Assembly (NCBI GenBank): GCA_028704555.1
Contig: JAQWFD010000016.1
Coordinates: 1 to 64,000, forward strand
Length of the DNA stretch: 64,000 bases
Reading direction: 5' to 3'
Origin: Desulfobacterales bacterium
GTDB lineage: Bacteria > Desulfobacterota > Desulfobacteria > Desulfobacterales > JAQWFD01
Positions 1 to 8,485 of this stretch are shown here, piece after piece (position 1 is the stretch's first letter; each line of letters begins with the position of its first letter). The notes under the pieces are model-generated. The model saw nothing but the letters and a program-made list of their open reading frames with translations. It searched no databases and had not been told where the DNA came from. The position numbers and the translations under genes are program-made.

Positions 1-2
1 GG

Positions 3-125
3 CAAACATATGAACGCGAGAATCTGGGGGAACTTTCAGCCCTCGCCTTCTCTCAGGTACCGAGCAGCAGCTTAACGATAACCGGATTTTTCGTCAAGCT
101 CGAAAAACTGGATCATCGAGTTTAA
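3..125 (+). pseudogene. C-terminal fragment of an unidentified ORF at window edge
   Basis: An open frame enters from the window edge and ends at TAA 123-125. Its last residues (…[12 protein letters not shown]) look protein-like but I do not recognise a family. It ends almost exactly where the flavodiiron gene on the other strand stops resembling its family (just after the GVKSL segment, near base 125). This suggests that a foreign segment, perhaps the end of an insertion or a recombination partner, abuts the broken gene here. It may equally be non-coding. No start is visible, and confidence is low. Confidence 0.25.
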
Positions 126-455
126 AGACTTAACGCCGTTTCGGGTGCAATATATGGGAGTTTCGGGCACGTGACGCATTAATTCGGGCAATGCGCCGCT
201 ATGATCACTTTCCGCATGACTGGCGATGATATAATCGATCCGGGTAAGGTCAATTTCATGGGCCAGATTTTTGATAAATTCTTTTGAAAAAGGCGCCCAT
301 ACCGTATCAATCAAAGCCACTTTTTCTTCACGGATCAGGTAGGAATTGTACGTAGAGCCTTTGTGGGTCGAATATTCATCGCCATGGAATTTTTTTAAAT
401 CCCAGTCAATTTTGCCGATCCATGTGACATTGTTTTTTACCGTCATTGGATTCAT
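72..455 (-). pseudogene. Truncated flavodiiron protein (FprA/ROO-type), N-terminal part only
   Basis: The 127 residues match the start of the metallo-beta-lactamase-like domain of A-type flavoproteins (flavodiiron proteins), cytoplasmic O2 or NO reductases of anaerobes. The diiron-ligand motif H80-x-E82-x-D84-H85 (HAESDH) is present, followed by the usual SGALPE. Family members are about 400 residues, with a C-terminal flavodoxin domain. Here the family-like sequence stops after GVKSL (about residue 111), the tail [16 protein letters not shown] is not family-like, and a TAA follows at 74-72. No rescue frame continues in bases 1-71. The start at 455 has a good GAGGTG ribosome site 5 bases upstream. 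The product would lack the rest of the diiron site and the FMN domain, so it is probably dead. Confidence 0.8.
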
Positions 456-576
456 GGTTCACCTCGTTGATAAAAGGGTTGCTGAGTGATTTGATTCTGA
501 TCCGCAGCCGTTCAGGTTAAGGGCTTGCGCAAAAAAATTTACATTATAAGGCGCTGCGGCGCTTGGACTTGCGAAT

Positions 577-1026
577 TTATTTTTGTACAAATTCTGTCTG
601 AGCGGGTTGAATCTCTGACGTACAGTTCGGACAACGTGTCGCCTGAATCGGAATGATGGAATAGCATCTCGGGCATTCCCGTGTGGTCGGTTCGGCGGGC
701 GGCGCCGTCTCTTTTTTTGCGAACCGATTCATTTGCCTGATCACCATAAAGATCGCGAAGGCCACGATCAGAAAATCTATAACCGTGTTGATGAACAGGC
801 CATATCTGATGGTTACCGCATCTGCTGCCAGACTCTTTTCCTTGAGTGTGACCGCCAGTGTGGAAAAATCAACCTGGCCCAGAAGCAGGCCGATGGGTGG
901 CATGATGATGTCATTGACCAGTGAGCTGACAATCTTGCCGAATGCACCGCCGATGATGATTCCAACGGCCATGTCCATAACATTGCCTCGCATTGCGAAT
1001 TTTTTGAATTCTTTGAGCATTTCCAT
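577..1026 (-). CDS. mscL: Large-conductance mechanosensitive channel MscL with C-terminal zinc ribbon
   Basis: Inner-membrane channel that opens under high membrane tension to release solutes during hypo-osmotic shock. The N terminus [20 protein letters not shown] and the following [20 protein letters not shown] are the classic MscL N-helix and pore helix TM1. TM2 follows ([20 protein letters not shown]). After it, instead of only the usual short charged bundle, there is a two-pair cysteine knuckle (CPRC…CPNC). I chose the ATG at 1026 rather than the longer frame to 1158 because AGGAG lies 8 bases upstream and family proteins begin MLKEF. Length is about 149 residues, normal plus the ribbon. 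The gene stands alone, next to a cupin gene. Confidence 0.93.
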   Translation of the reverse strand: MEMLKEFKKFAMRGNVMDMAVGIIIGGAFGKIVSSLVNDIIMPPIGLLLGQVDFSTLAVTLKEKSLAADAVTIRYGLFINTVIDFLIVAFAIFMVIRQMNRFAKKETAPPAEPTTRECPRCYSIIPIQATRCPNCTSEIQPAQTEFVQK

Positions 1027-1170
1027 GGGGGTTCTCCTGTGCGGAAAAGGGGTTAAGGGCTGGATGCCGCTGAAATCCTCAATTCGTGCTGATTTCCGTT
1101 TGACTGAAAAAGCCGGTATGTGACATCGCCCCGGGCAGGGGGCTGCGGGGGCGTTCATTTTTCGGGTGTA

Positions 1171-1488
1171 TTACGATCGGATCATGGTCAGGAGCATCTT
1201 GAATCGTTTAACGGCCGTTAACGCGTGCGGTTTGTTGGCGGGCATGATGAGCATCTCGCCCTGTTTCACGTGGAACGGTGTGCCGGATATTTTTATTTCC
1301 ACTTCGCCGTCGAGCACATAGGCCAGCGCGTCAAAAGGCGCCGTATGCTCACTTAACCCCTGACCCTGGTCAAAGGCAAAGAGGGTAACCGTCCCGGTCT
1401 TTTTTTCGATAATGGTTTTGCTGACCACCGCGTTTTCTTGGTAGCTGACTTTGTCTGCCAATGAAGAAGGTTTTAAATCATCAGACAT
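1171..1488 (-). CDS. Small single-domain cupin protein
   Basis: A 105-residue beta-barrel (cupin_2-type) protein. The two cupin motifs are recognisable: G…H(T)APFDALAYVLDGEVEI and GEMLIMPANKPHALTAVKRFKMLLTMI. The first motif keeps a histidine (SEHTAPFD) and the second has PHAL, so a metal site is possible but the substrate cannot be told. I chose the ATG at 1488 (MSDDLKPSS) over an upstream ATG at 1545 because AAGGAGA precedes it at proper spacing. It lies between hcp and mscL on the same strand. Small cupins of this type are often annotated only as cupin domain proteins. Confidence 0.8.
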   Translation of the reverse strand: MSDDLKPSSLADKVSYQENAVVSKTIIEKKTGTVTLFAFDQGQGLSEHTAPFDALAYVLDGEVEIKISGTPFHVKQGEMLIMPANKPHALTAVKRFKMLLTMIRS

Positions 1489-1547
1489 TTGGGCTCTCCT
1501 TTCAGGATAGGTGTTTATTTCCATATGGCGGGGAAAAATATTCACAT

Positions 1548-1636
1548 CGCCCGCTTCGCTTGAGGCGCAGAGCGCGCAGAGATCAATGTTTTTTCTCTGT
1601 GTTCTCAGCGTCTCAAGTGAGCGCAGCGAACGGGCG
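1548..1636. repeat. Palindromic intergenic element with GC-rich ends
   Basis: Arms CGCCCGCTTCGCT (1548-1560) and AGCGAACGGGCG (1625-1636) are near-perfect inverted repeats. Further matching segments lie inside (CTTGAG against CTCAAG). It lies between the hcp stop and the cupin gene and could fold as a hairpin or act as a terminator. The end sequence resembles the CCCGCxCGA-type ends seen in the repeats at 11321 and 45505. Confidence 0.5.
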
Positions 1637-1647
1637 GTAAATCAAGA

Positions 1648-3312
1648 CTATTTCCCAGCCATCATTGCTTCGATATCGGTCTCGACTTCTCCGATGGGTT
1701 TGATGTCAAATTTGTCCACCAGGACGCCAGCTACCGCCGGAGACAGGAATGCCGGCAGGGTTGGCCCCAGACGGATGCCTTTGACGCCGAGGGACAGAAG
1801 CGCCAGCAGGACGGCCACTGCCTTCTGCTCATACCAGGCGATGTCGTAGGAAATCGGCAGGTCATTGATGTCCTCCAGCCCGAAGACTTCTTTCAGCTTC
1901 AGTGCGATGACCGCAAGTGAATAGCTGTCGTTGCACTGTCCGGCGTCCAGGACCCGCGGAATTCCGTTGATGTCGCCAAGGTTCAATTTGTTGTAGCGGT
2001 ATTTTGCGCATCCGGCCGTCAGGATCACGGTATCTTCCGGCAGCTTTTCAGCGACCTCGGTAAAATAGCCTCTGGATTTCTGGCGCCCGTCGCATCCGGC
2101 CATGACGATAAACCGTTTGATCGCGCCGGTTTTGACGGCCTCTACGACCTTGTCGGCCAGGGCCAGGACCTGGTTGTGGGCAAACCCGCCGATGATGCTG
2201 CCGGTTTCGATTTCCGTGGGCGGCGCGCATGTTCTGGCCAGCGCGATGATTTCTGAAAAATCCTTGGCCCCGCCTTCGGCCCTGTCCGGGATATGTCCTA
2301 CGCCCGGATAGCCAGAGGTTCCGGTGGTAAAAATCCGGTCCTTATAGGTGTTTTCTTTTTTGATAGGGATGATGCAGTTGGTGGTCATCAGGATCGGACC
2401 GTTAAAGGACTCAAATTCGTTGTTCTGGTGCCACCAGGAACCGCCATAGTTACCGACAAAATTGTCATATTTTTTAAACGCCGGGTAATAATGGGCCGGC
2501 AGCATCTCTCCGTGGGTATATACATCCACCCCGGTTCCCTCGGTCTGTTTGAGCAGCTCTTCCATGTCCTTGAGATCGTGGCCGCTGATCAGGATTCCCG
2601 GGTGGGTTCGTACCCCGATATTGACCTCTGTGATTTCAGGGTTGCCGTAGGCCGATGTATTGGCCTTGTCAAGCAGAGCCATGGTATTGACGGCGACTTC
2701 TCCGGCCTTCATGACCCGGCCGACCATATCATCCACGGAAAGATCTTTGCAGGTGGAGGCAAGGGCCTCCATGATAAAATCGTAGATATCGTCGCTTTCC
2801 AGTCCCAGTATGGCAGCATGATCCGCATAGGCAGCGATACCCTTCAGCCCGATGATCAGAAGTTCCCTCAGCGACCGGACATCTTCGTTTTCCGTAGACA
2901 GAATGCCCACCGATTGGGCCTTTGCATGAAATTCGTCGGCATCGGTTGCAAACCAGGTTGCCGAAGCGTGCAGGGGCGCGTTAAAAGCCTTTCCGAACTT
3001 TTTCAGGTAAGCGGCTTCAAATTGAGTTTTAAGGGCCTCCCGGCGCTGCAGGGCGTCTTTGATCATACCGACAAAGCGGTCATTGTCCCAGTTTCCGTTG
3101 GTAATGGTTGAAAAAAGTGCCCGGGCAACAAACAGGCCGGTTTCTTTATCATGGATTCCCACTTCCGCGGCTTTTTCCGCAATCACGGCAATTCCCTTGA
3201 GGGCATAAATCAATACATCCTGCAGATTGGCGGTTTTTTCCGGCTTTCCGCATACGCCCCGTACGGTACACCCCTTATTTCCTGCGGCTTCCTGGCATTG
3301 AAAACAAAACAT
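1648..3312 (-). CDS. hcp: Hybrid-cluster protein (hydroxylamine reductase)
   Basis: Cytoplasmic Fe-S protein with a hybrid [4Fe-2O-2S] cluster, implicated in nitric oxide and hydroxylamine detoxification in anaerobes. The N-terminal cysteines C3-x2-C6-x8-C15-x5-C21 bind the proximal cluster. Hybrid-cluster ligands can be seen in ISGHDLKDM (His), YTHGEM (Glu), MTTNCIIP (Cys), [16 protein letters not shown] and DAGQCND. Length 554 residues is full for the class. The ATG at 3312 has AGGAGGT just upstream. A perfect TTGAC-N4-GTCAA palindrome lies about 100 bases upstream, the right place for an HcpR or other CRP/FNR-family regulator. The gene is monocistronic. Confidence 0.97.
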   Translation of the reverse strand: MFCFQCQEAAGNKGCTVRGVCGKPEKTANLQDVLIYALKGIAVIAEKAAEVGIHDKETGLFVARALFSTITNGNWDNDRFVGMIKDALQRREALKTQFEAAYLKKFGKAFNAPLHASATWFATDADEFHAKAQSVGILSTENEDVRSLRELLIIGLKGIAAYADHAAILGLESDDIYDFIMEALASTCKDLSVDDMVGRVMKAGEVAVNTMALLDKANTSAYGNPEITEVNIGVRTHPGILISGHDLKDMEELLKQTEGTGVDVYTHGEMLPAHYYPAFKKYDNFVGNYGGSWWHQNNEFESFNGPILMTTNCIIPIKKENTYKDRIFTTGTSGYPGVGHIPDRAEGGAKDFSEIIALARTCAPPTEIETGSIIGGFAHNQVLALADKVVEAVKTGAIKRFIVMAGCDGRQKSRGYFTEVAEKLPEDTVILTAGCAKYRYNKLNLGDINGIPRVLDAGQCNDSYSLAVIALKLKEVFGLEDINDLPISYDIAWYEQKAVAVLLALLSLGVKGIRLGPTLPAFLSPAVAGVLVDKFDIKPIGEVETDIEAMMAGK

Positions 3313-3408
3313 AATTTACCTCCTGGTATTTTTATTGTCTGATGTTTCTGCCTTGACAAGTGTGTGACGATGTTGAGGACACGTTAACTGGAATGCGGGA
3401 AAGATTCC

Positions 3409-3422
3409 TTGACTTGAGTCAA
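3409..3422 (-). promoter_or_regulatory. HcpR/FNR-type operator upstream of hcp
   Basis: TTGAC TTGA GTCAA is a perfect 5-4-5 palindrome about 100 bases before the hcp start. CRP/FNR-family regulators of hcp in sulfate reducers (HcpR) are known to bind boxes of this form. The link to HcpR is inference from the box and its target. Confidence 0.7.
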
Positions 3423-3603
3423 GAAAAAGCATGTTTTTTTCTTTCAGATTAAAAAAAGATGTGATCGAAACGGTACAGGGAATTTATATGAAGGTTATGT
3501 AAAATGAATTATACATTGGTTTGGCATGCGTTGTCGACAGGATGTTTTCTTTATCACACGAAAGCAGATTGTTGCTGTGAAGGCAAAGCTGGGGTAAAAA
3601 GAT

Positions 3604-3643
3604 CACTCAGGCGGTTTGGACGTTTTTTTAAACCGCCTGAGTG
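3604..3643 (-). terminator. Terminator after proW
   Basis: A perfect 14-bp inverted repeat (arms 3604-3617 and 3630-3643, CACTCAGGCGGTTT) with a 12-base loop, followed on the minus strand by ATCTTTTTA. It lies just downstream of the permease stop and separates it from the hcp promoter region. Confidence 0.75.
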
Positions 3644-3690
3644 TTGGAACTACTCGGATTTATAAGAGACTATTGAAAATGGCCGGTTTG

Positions 3691-4554
3691 TCAGGAGGAT
3701 GCTTTGCTTTGCCTTTTGGGGGCGGCCAGTGCGTAAGTAATGCGATCGATAATAATTGCCAGAAACACAATGCACAACCCGGCTTCAACGCCGCGGCCGA
3801 TTTCAATCCGGTTGATCGACAGCAATACTTCGAGCCCAAGGCCTCGCGCGCCGATCATTGAGGCGACAACCACCATGGCCAGTGCCATCATGGTTGTTTG
3901 ATTGATCCCCACCATGATAGTCGGCCGTGCCAGCGGCAGCTGAACTTTGAACAGTCTCTGCCAGTAACTTGAACCAAATGCATTTGCTGCTTCTACGACA
4001 TTGGATGATACTTCGCGGATGCCCACATTGGTCAGGCGAATTACGGGGGGAACGGAGTAGATGATGGTGGCAAACAGTGCCGGTACCTTGCCCAGCCCGA
4101 AGAGCATCAGTGCCGGAATCAGATAGACAAAACTGGGCATGGTTTGCATGCCGTCGAGAAATGGCTTAAAAACGGTTTCAAACTTATCGTTTCCGGCCAT
4201 TGCGATGCCAATGGGAATGCCAATCGCTAACGAAATAATGACGGCGCCGGTGACCAGTGCCAGGGTCATCATGGACAGTTTCCAGAGACCGATGGTGCCG
4301 ATGAAAAAGAGCATGGCCGACATGATCAGGCCCATGTACCATTTTTTCATCAAATATCCGGAAAAAAGCCCTACAAAAATAATAAAAACCGGCCAGGGAA
4401 CCCAGAGGAAAAATTTTTCCAGCCCAAGCATGAATTGCAGAATCACAGCCCCCAGTGCATCAAAAAAAGTGCCGAATTCCAGGAGAATCCAGTCCATTGA
4501 AACATCTACCGCCTCCCCAAGGGGGATATTTATATACTCAGGAAAATCAAGCAT
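3691..4554 (-). CDS. Glycine betaine/proline ABC transporter permease, ProW type
   Basis: Inner-membrane permease of a compatible-solute importer. Several hydrophobic helices are evident (for example WPVFIIFVGLFSGYL, LALVTGAVIISLAIGIPIGI, MPSFVYLIPALMLFGLG). The ABC-coupling EAA-like loop is GIREVSSNVVEAANAFGSSYWQ. The C-terminal half is the best-conserved BPD_transp_1 region. The open frame extends to 4623, but I prefer ATG 4554 (MLDFPEYINIPLG): family proteins begin near there and a GAGGA lies upstream, while 4623 has no ribosome site. That start gives 287 residues. It lies downstream of the binding-protein gene in a pair that lacks the ProV ATPase, which is not found anywhere in the window. 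Confidence 0.9.
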   Translation of the reverse strand: MLDFPEYINIPLGEAVDVSMDWILLEFGTFFDALGAVILQFMLGLEKFFLWVPWPVFIIFVGLFSGYLMKKWYMGLIMSAMLFFIGTIGLWKLSMMTLALVTGAVIISLAIGIPIGIAMAGNDKFETVFKPFLDGMQTMPSFVYLIPALMLFGLGKVPALFATIIYSVPPVIRLTNVGIREVSSNVVEAANAFGSSYWQRLFKVQLPLARPTIMVGINQTTMMALAMVVVASMIGARGLGLEVLLSINRIEIGRGVEAGLCIVFLAIIIDRITYALAAPKRQSKASS

Positions 4555-4628
4555 GTGATTTTTGTTGTCCTCTATTTGCTTTTGTTCAACAAGAAATTTG
4601 AAAAACGGATCGCCAGCATTCAAAATTC

Positions 4629-4677
4629 GGGTTTGATCATAACTTCGGCACGATGACCGAAATTATGATCAAACCCC
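4629..4677. mobile_element. Minimal palindromic MITE-like element (family A) with 7-bp target duplication
   Basis: A 49-bp near-perfect hairpin with ends GGGTTTGATCATAACTTCGG and its complement. It is flanked on both sides by AAAATTC (4622-4628 and 4678-4684), which is what a 7-bp target-site duplication would look like. The ends match the larger elements at 27326 and 34153 and the partial copies at 8385 and 58763. It sits between the proX-like and proW-like genes, so it may also affect their shared transcript. Confidence 0.75.
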
Positions 4678-4729
4678 AAAATTCATTTCGCACCCGATGT
4701 TACGGATTGCCTGAAAACTGACTGATTGC

Positions 4730-4830
4730 CTGATCTCCGTCGGCCGGCTCCGTGAACATTGAAGGGGCGCTTTCCGAAGTTAAGAACATCGGCTGTCCCC
4801 CTGTTTAAGGGGGAACCGTTCGGAGATCAG
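4730..4830. repeat. Inverted repeat in the proX-proW gap
   Basis: CTGATCTCCG (4730-4739) is repeated inverted as CGGAGATCAG (4821-4830). Between them lies a second short hairpin, CCCCCTGTTTAAGGGGG (4797-4813). No T-run follows, so it is not a clear terminator. It may reduce expression of the downstream permease. Confidence 0.4.
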
Positions 4831-4858
4831 CCCGGGCCTTGAGCCTTCGGCCCTGCGT

Positions 4859-5872
4859 TTACTTCAGAGCGGCTTTGACCTTTGCCGCCACATCGGCGGA
4901 GACCCATTGTGTCCAGACCGGTTCGTAATTTTTCAGAAACCAGATGGCCGCATCCTGTGTTTTGGCTTTATTGTTTTTCATATAAGCCAAAAACTTATTG
5001 CACATGGCCGTAGTGGTTTCATATTTTTTGAGGAATTCCACGACATCCGGTGCCCGTTCCGGCAGTTTTGAATTGACCAGAATGTTGACTTGTACGGAAG
5101 GAACGGCGCAGCCGGCAGTTTTTTCCCAGACTTCCTTGTTGTAAGGAGGCTCTTCCAGGGGCGTCATGTCATATTTTCCGAGCACCCATGTAGGCGCCCA
5201 GTAGTATCCGAACCAGGGCTTTCCTCGTTTATAGGCCGCTGCCATGGAACCGCTGAGCGCTGCGTCCGATCCGGGAAGAAATGAATTATAATACTTGTCC
5301 AGGCCATAGGCTTTCATTTTTTGATCGTTGAATTTTGTTATCGCCCAGCCCGGAATGGAATTGTAGAAACGTCCTTTTTCCGGAACTTCCGGGTCCTTGA
5401 AAATCTTCCAGTATCTGGACAGATCAGAGACACTTTTCAGATCCGGCGCCAGGGCTTTGATCCCGCGCTCGGGATCTCCCTTGATGACGTAGGTCGGGAC
5501 CAGCCAGCCCTGCCAGCTGTCGGGATAGTTGGGCCCCAGATCCAGCATTTTTCCGGATTTGATCCCTTTGTCATATACTTCCTGTATATTTTCCGTCCAG
5601 GACTCCATGTCTACATCGATATCGCCCCGGATTACGCCCGTAACGATCGGAATGGTTTCTCCTACCATAAAATCCGTTTTGTATCCGAGGCCATTTTCGA
5701 TAATAAAAGCTGCGATACGGTTGTGTACCTGGATGCTGTCCCAACTGGCGTCTCCAAATACGATGGGTTTTTCAGAAGCGGCAAATGCGCTGCCAGATCC
5801 AACGATTAAGGTGAGAAGAAAAATTCCGGTAATCAAACGCCATTTCAATTTGATCGGTTGTTTTTTTTGCAT
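4859..5872 (-). CDS. Glycine betaine/proline ABC transporter substrate-binding protein, ProX type
   Basis: Exported solute-binding protein of the OpuAC/ProX family. A signal peptide is clear: basic KWR, hydrophobic LITGIFLLTLIVGSG, then SAFA before ASEKPIVFG. The mature start VFGDASWDSIQVHNRIAAFI and the Trp-rich segments (DSWQGWLVP, WFGYYWAPTWVLG) fit betaine binding by an aromatic cage. Two in-frame ATGs lie 6 bases apart; AAGGAG is 8 bases before the second (5872) and only 2 before the first (5878), so I use 5872. The 337 residues are typical. The permease gene follows after about 300 bases that hold two palindromes. Confidence 0.92.
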   Translation of the reverse strand: MQKKQPIKLKWRLITGIFLLTLIVGSGSAFAASEKPIVFGDASWDSIQVHNRIAAFIIENGLGYKTDFMVGETIPIVTGVIRGDIDVDMESWTENIQEVYDKGIKSGKMLDLGPNYPDSWQGWLVPTYVIKGDPERGIKALAPDLKSVSDLSRYWKIFKDPEVPEKGRFYNSIPGWAITKFNDQKMKAYGLDKYYNSFLPGSDAALSGSMAAAYKRGKPWFGYYWAPTWVLGKYDMTPLEEPPYNKEVWEKTAGCAVPSVQVNILVNSKLPERAPDVVEFLKKYETTTAMCNKFLAYMKNNKAKTQDAAIWFLKNYEPVWTQWVSADVAAKVKAALK

Positions 5873-6494
5873 ATCCATATCTCCTTTTGTGAAATTAATC
5901 GGTGCGATCAGGCTTTATTGTTCAATTGTCTTCTCCATCGAAAGCAGCGAATCTGTAGCGATGACATCCATCAAAGAGTGCTTTCCGAACTTAAAGCGTT
6001 GGTCGAATGCGATATTATTGTTTTGGACACAAAACAATAATGCCTTTTAAATAAAAAAATATTATTATAAAAAAATTAATAAATCAGTTAGTTATAAAAA
6101 AATCAATTTATACAGTTTTTTATAGAATGACTGAATATATTGACAAATTTAATAAAAAAAATAGATTTTCGTAGCGTGCGGTTTTTTTAAGAAATAAATT
6201 ATAATGAAAAATCAAATTGTTGTCAATCATGTTAAAGTAAATAATAAAAAAATAGAAATTGGATTTCATGAGTAAAGAGCTTTTTATGCATTTTCAATAT
6301 ATTGTAAAGTGTACAATGGGAATTTCATCAAGATCAGAGGACAGAGGCTTGAGGACAGTGAGGCCGGACAGAGAAAAAAGGGCAACAACTTCGTGGGTGT
6401 AAGGGCGGACCGCTGCGTCCGTCCATCGGATAAGGGGTGAGGAGCAGCGGTCAGAGATCAGGGGCAGAAAGGCTGAGATCGGAGTCCGGAAATT
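5873..6494. other. Non-coding, strongly AT-rich region upstream of proX-like gene
   Basis: No credible gene. Bases 6040-6300 are unusually rich in A/T runs (many AAAAAAT and TTTTTT tracts), which is typical of promoter or nucleoid-protein-bound DNA. Bases 6340-6490 return to normal composition. Confidence 0.6.
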
Positions 6495-7700
6495 TTATAG
6501 ATCGAATTTTTGCGCGATCCGGTCGCACAGGTACGCCCCGATCGGCATGGCTGATGTGGCGGCCGGGGAGGGCGCATTACACACATGGAACGAGCGGTCG
6601 CTTTCGGCAAAAAGAAAATCGTGAACCAGACTGCCGTCCTTTTTGACTGCCTGTGCCCGGATTCCGGCCGGGTAGGGGAGAAGATCGGCAACTGTCAGGA
6701 GCGGACAATACTTGTGGATCCTTTTCAGGTAGCCGGGTTTATAAAGGGAATCCCTGAACTCGGACCATCCGGATTTCAGGTTGTTCCGGACGACTTTCCA
6801 GAATCCCGGAAATGAAAACATCTCCGCGCAATCTTTTACATCCAGGTTAAAGCGGCCGTATCCCTCCCGCTTCCAGCCCAGTACCGCATTGGGACCAACG
6901 GTTACCGAACCGTCGATCATTCGCGTCAGGTGAACGCCTAAAAACGGCAGTTCCGGATCGGGTATGGGGTAAATCAGGTGATTGACAATCCGGTTGTGTC
7001 TGGCTGGCAGCCGGTAGTACTCGCCGCGAAAGGGAATGATTTGAAAATCGATACCGATGTGCATCATCCCGGCCAGACGGTCTGCGCCTAAACCGCCGCA
7101 GGCCACAAGGTATTTCGTTTCAATACTCTCTGTCCCCAGATAAACCTGGACCCCGTCGGGTGTCTCCCGAAGGGATCTGACTTCGCAGCCGGTTCTGATC
7201 TCCCCTCCGGAGGCGATCAACAGATCGGCTATTTTCGCGGTGATTTTCCGGTAATCGGTGATGCCGGTAGCCGGCACAAAAACGGCGGCAAGTCCTTTAA
7301 TGTTGGGCTCCCGTCTTTTCAGTGCTTTTTCAGACAAACGCTCGGTCTCGATTCCGTTTTGCAGGCAGCGTTTTTCCAGCGATTCCATCCGTTCATATTC
7401 AAGGGGATTGGTGGCCACCAGCATTTTTCCGCATTGCTCGAACGGCAGTCCGTGCGCTTTGCAGAATTCAATGGTTTGCGCTGCACCGCGTTTGCAGAAA
7501 TCCGCCTTCAGGCTGCCGGGCTGGTAATACACCCCCGCATGGATCACCCCGGAGTTGTGGCCGGTCTGATGGTGTGCCGTGGCCGGCTCTTTTTCAATCA
7601 GCAGAATACGTGCACCCGCATACCGCTGCTTCAACTGCCATGCCGTGGAGACCCCCACAATACCGCCGCCGACCAGAACCATATCGTATGTGTTCAACAT
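6495..7700 (-). CDS. lhgO: L-2-hydroxyglutarate oxidase / FAD-dependent oxidoreductase
   Basis: FAD-dependent enzyme of the DAO fold that oxidises L-2-hydroxyglutarate to 2-oxoglutarate and passes electrons to the quinone pool or another carrier. The N-terminal dinucleotide-binding motif is VLVGGGIVGVSTAW, followed by an acidic strand end (LLIEKE). The HHQTGHNSGVIHAGVYYQPGS segment is the family hallmark. The C-terminal FAD-closing part includes YPAGIRAQAV and FHVCNAPSPAATSAMPIG. The 401-residue length is normal. The start at 7700 has GGGAGGA directly upstream. No catabolic partner is adjacent. Confidence 0.92.
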   Translation of the reverse strand: MLNTYDMVLVGGGIVGVSTAWQLKQRYAGARILLIEKEPATAHHQTGHNSGVIHAGVYYQPGSLKADFCKRGAAQTIEFCKAHGLPFEQCGKMLVATNPLEYERMESLEKRCLQNGIETERLSEKALKRREPNIKGLAAVFVPATGITDYRKITAKIADLLIASGGEIRTGCEVRSLRETPDGVQVYLGTESIETKYLVACGGLGADRLAGMMHIGIDFQIIPFRGEYYRLPARHNRIVNHLIYPIPDPELPFLGVHLTRMIDGSVTVGPNAVLGWKREGYGRFNLDVKDCAEMFSFPGFWKVVRNNLKSGWSEFRDSLYKPGYLKRIHKYCPLLTVADLLPYPAGIRAQAVKKDGSLVHDFLFAESDRSFHVCNAPSPAATSAMPIGAYLCDRIAQKFDL

Positions 7701-8115
7701 ATCCTCCCTTCAATGAGTCGTTCCGTAAGGATTTTTAACCGGCTTTATAAGTAAAACTTAAGCATTAAATTTTGTCCTGATTTCATCAGGCTATAATTTT
7801 ATTAAAAAAAAGACAAGTCCTGACGGTCTCGTAAAAAGTCAGAATTGAGACGGCGTTGTAACCCGTTTACTTCCAGGCTGTTTTTAAACTCCGTTTAAAC
7901 CTTGAGCATCCATTGGTTTCCGTGATACAAGAAAAAGCACTAAAAGCCTTGGCCTGAAAGGCTTTTACGGCCAGTTATTTGGTTTTAAACTTATAGTATG
8001 AGAAATTGACACTTTTTTCTCCGGAGGCCGGTTGGATATCTCGTGCCCCGCTGAACAGCTGCCCGCTATTATTAACCCGGCGATTAAATTAACCAATTAT
8101 GCTGCATGAGCTATT
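7701..8115. other. Non-coding region with repeat fragments
   Basis: No gene seen. Bases 7824-7842 (GACGGTCTCGTAAAAAGTC) resemble the end of a dispersed repeat familiar from related genomes (from memory, not checked). AAAAGCCTT…AAGGCTTTT (7942-7966) is a short hairpin with a 7-base loop. Confidence 0.45.
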
Positions 8116-8384
8116 TTAGGATGGTGGAAGTATTTCGCCACTCTTTTTGGCTTTTTCCGGAGCATCCTTAAATGGGAAATCGTTTTTTTTCCAATGGCTC
8201 TTGCGTCCTGGCCGGAGGACCCGAATGAACCCGGCCTTCAGGTCACAATTCAAGTGTTCGTCCGGATTTAATTCTGGTGAATAGGACGGCAAAAAGAAAA
8301 GTTCGATTTCATCTGTATGCGCTTCAACCCATTCTTTGACGGGCTTACTGTGATGCACACGCAGATTATCCAGAATTAAAAAGA
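8116..8384 (-). pseudogene. IS630-family transposase, C-terminal fragment
   Basis: The end of a DDE transposase. LILDNLRVHHSKPVKEW carries the second catalytic Asp and the HHSK motif, and FFLPSYSPELNPDEHL carries the conserved PxYSPxLNPxE with the final catalytic Glu. The frame is open back to 8384, where it runs directly into a family A palindromic element, so the N-terminal half is missing. No start codon belongs to it; an ATG at 8358 is fortuitous. Confidence 0.88.
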
Positions 8385-8472
8385 GGGTTTGATCATAACT
8401 GCGGCCATAACGTCACGGGGTCCGTCCCGCCCATTGCCGGCTTTTCCAGCACGATCCGGGGGATGCCGGTGT
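8385..8472. mobile_element. Partial family A palindromic element cutting the IS630 gene
   Basis: GGGTTTGATCATAACTGCGG starts at 8385, and the following 70 bases match the inner half of the elements at 27326 and 34153 (CACGGGGTCCGTCCCGCCC, GCCGGCTTTTCCAGCACGAT). The opposite terminus is missing or decayed beyond about 8472. The junction with the transposase frame at 8384/8385 is sharp. Confidence 0.7.
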
Positions 8473-8485
8473 GCCCATTGCTGTG

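Noticed and set aside
2293-3111. 272-codon open frame on the plus strand opposite hcp
   Set aside because: It lies wholly antisense to a full-length, motif-complete hcp and has no ribosome site or family resemblance. It is a shadow of biased codon use.
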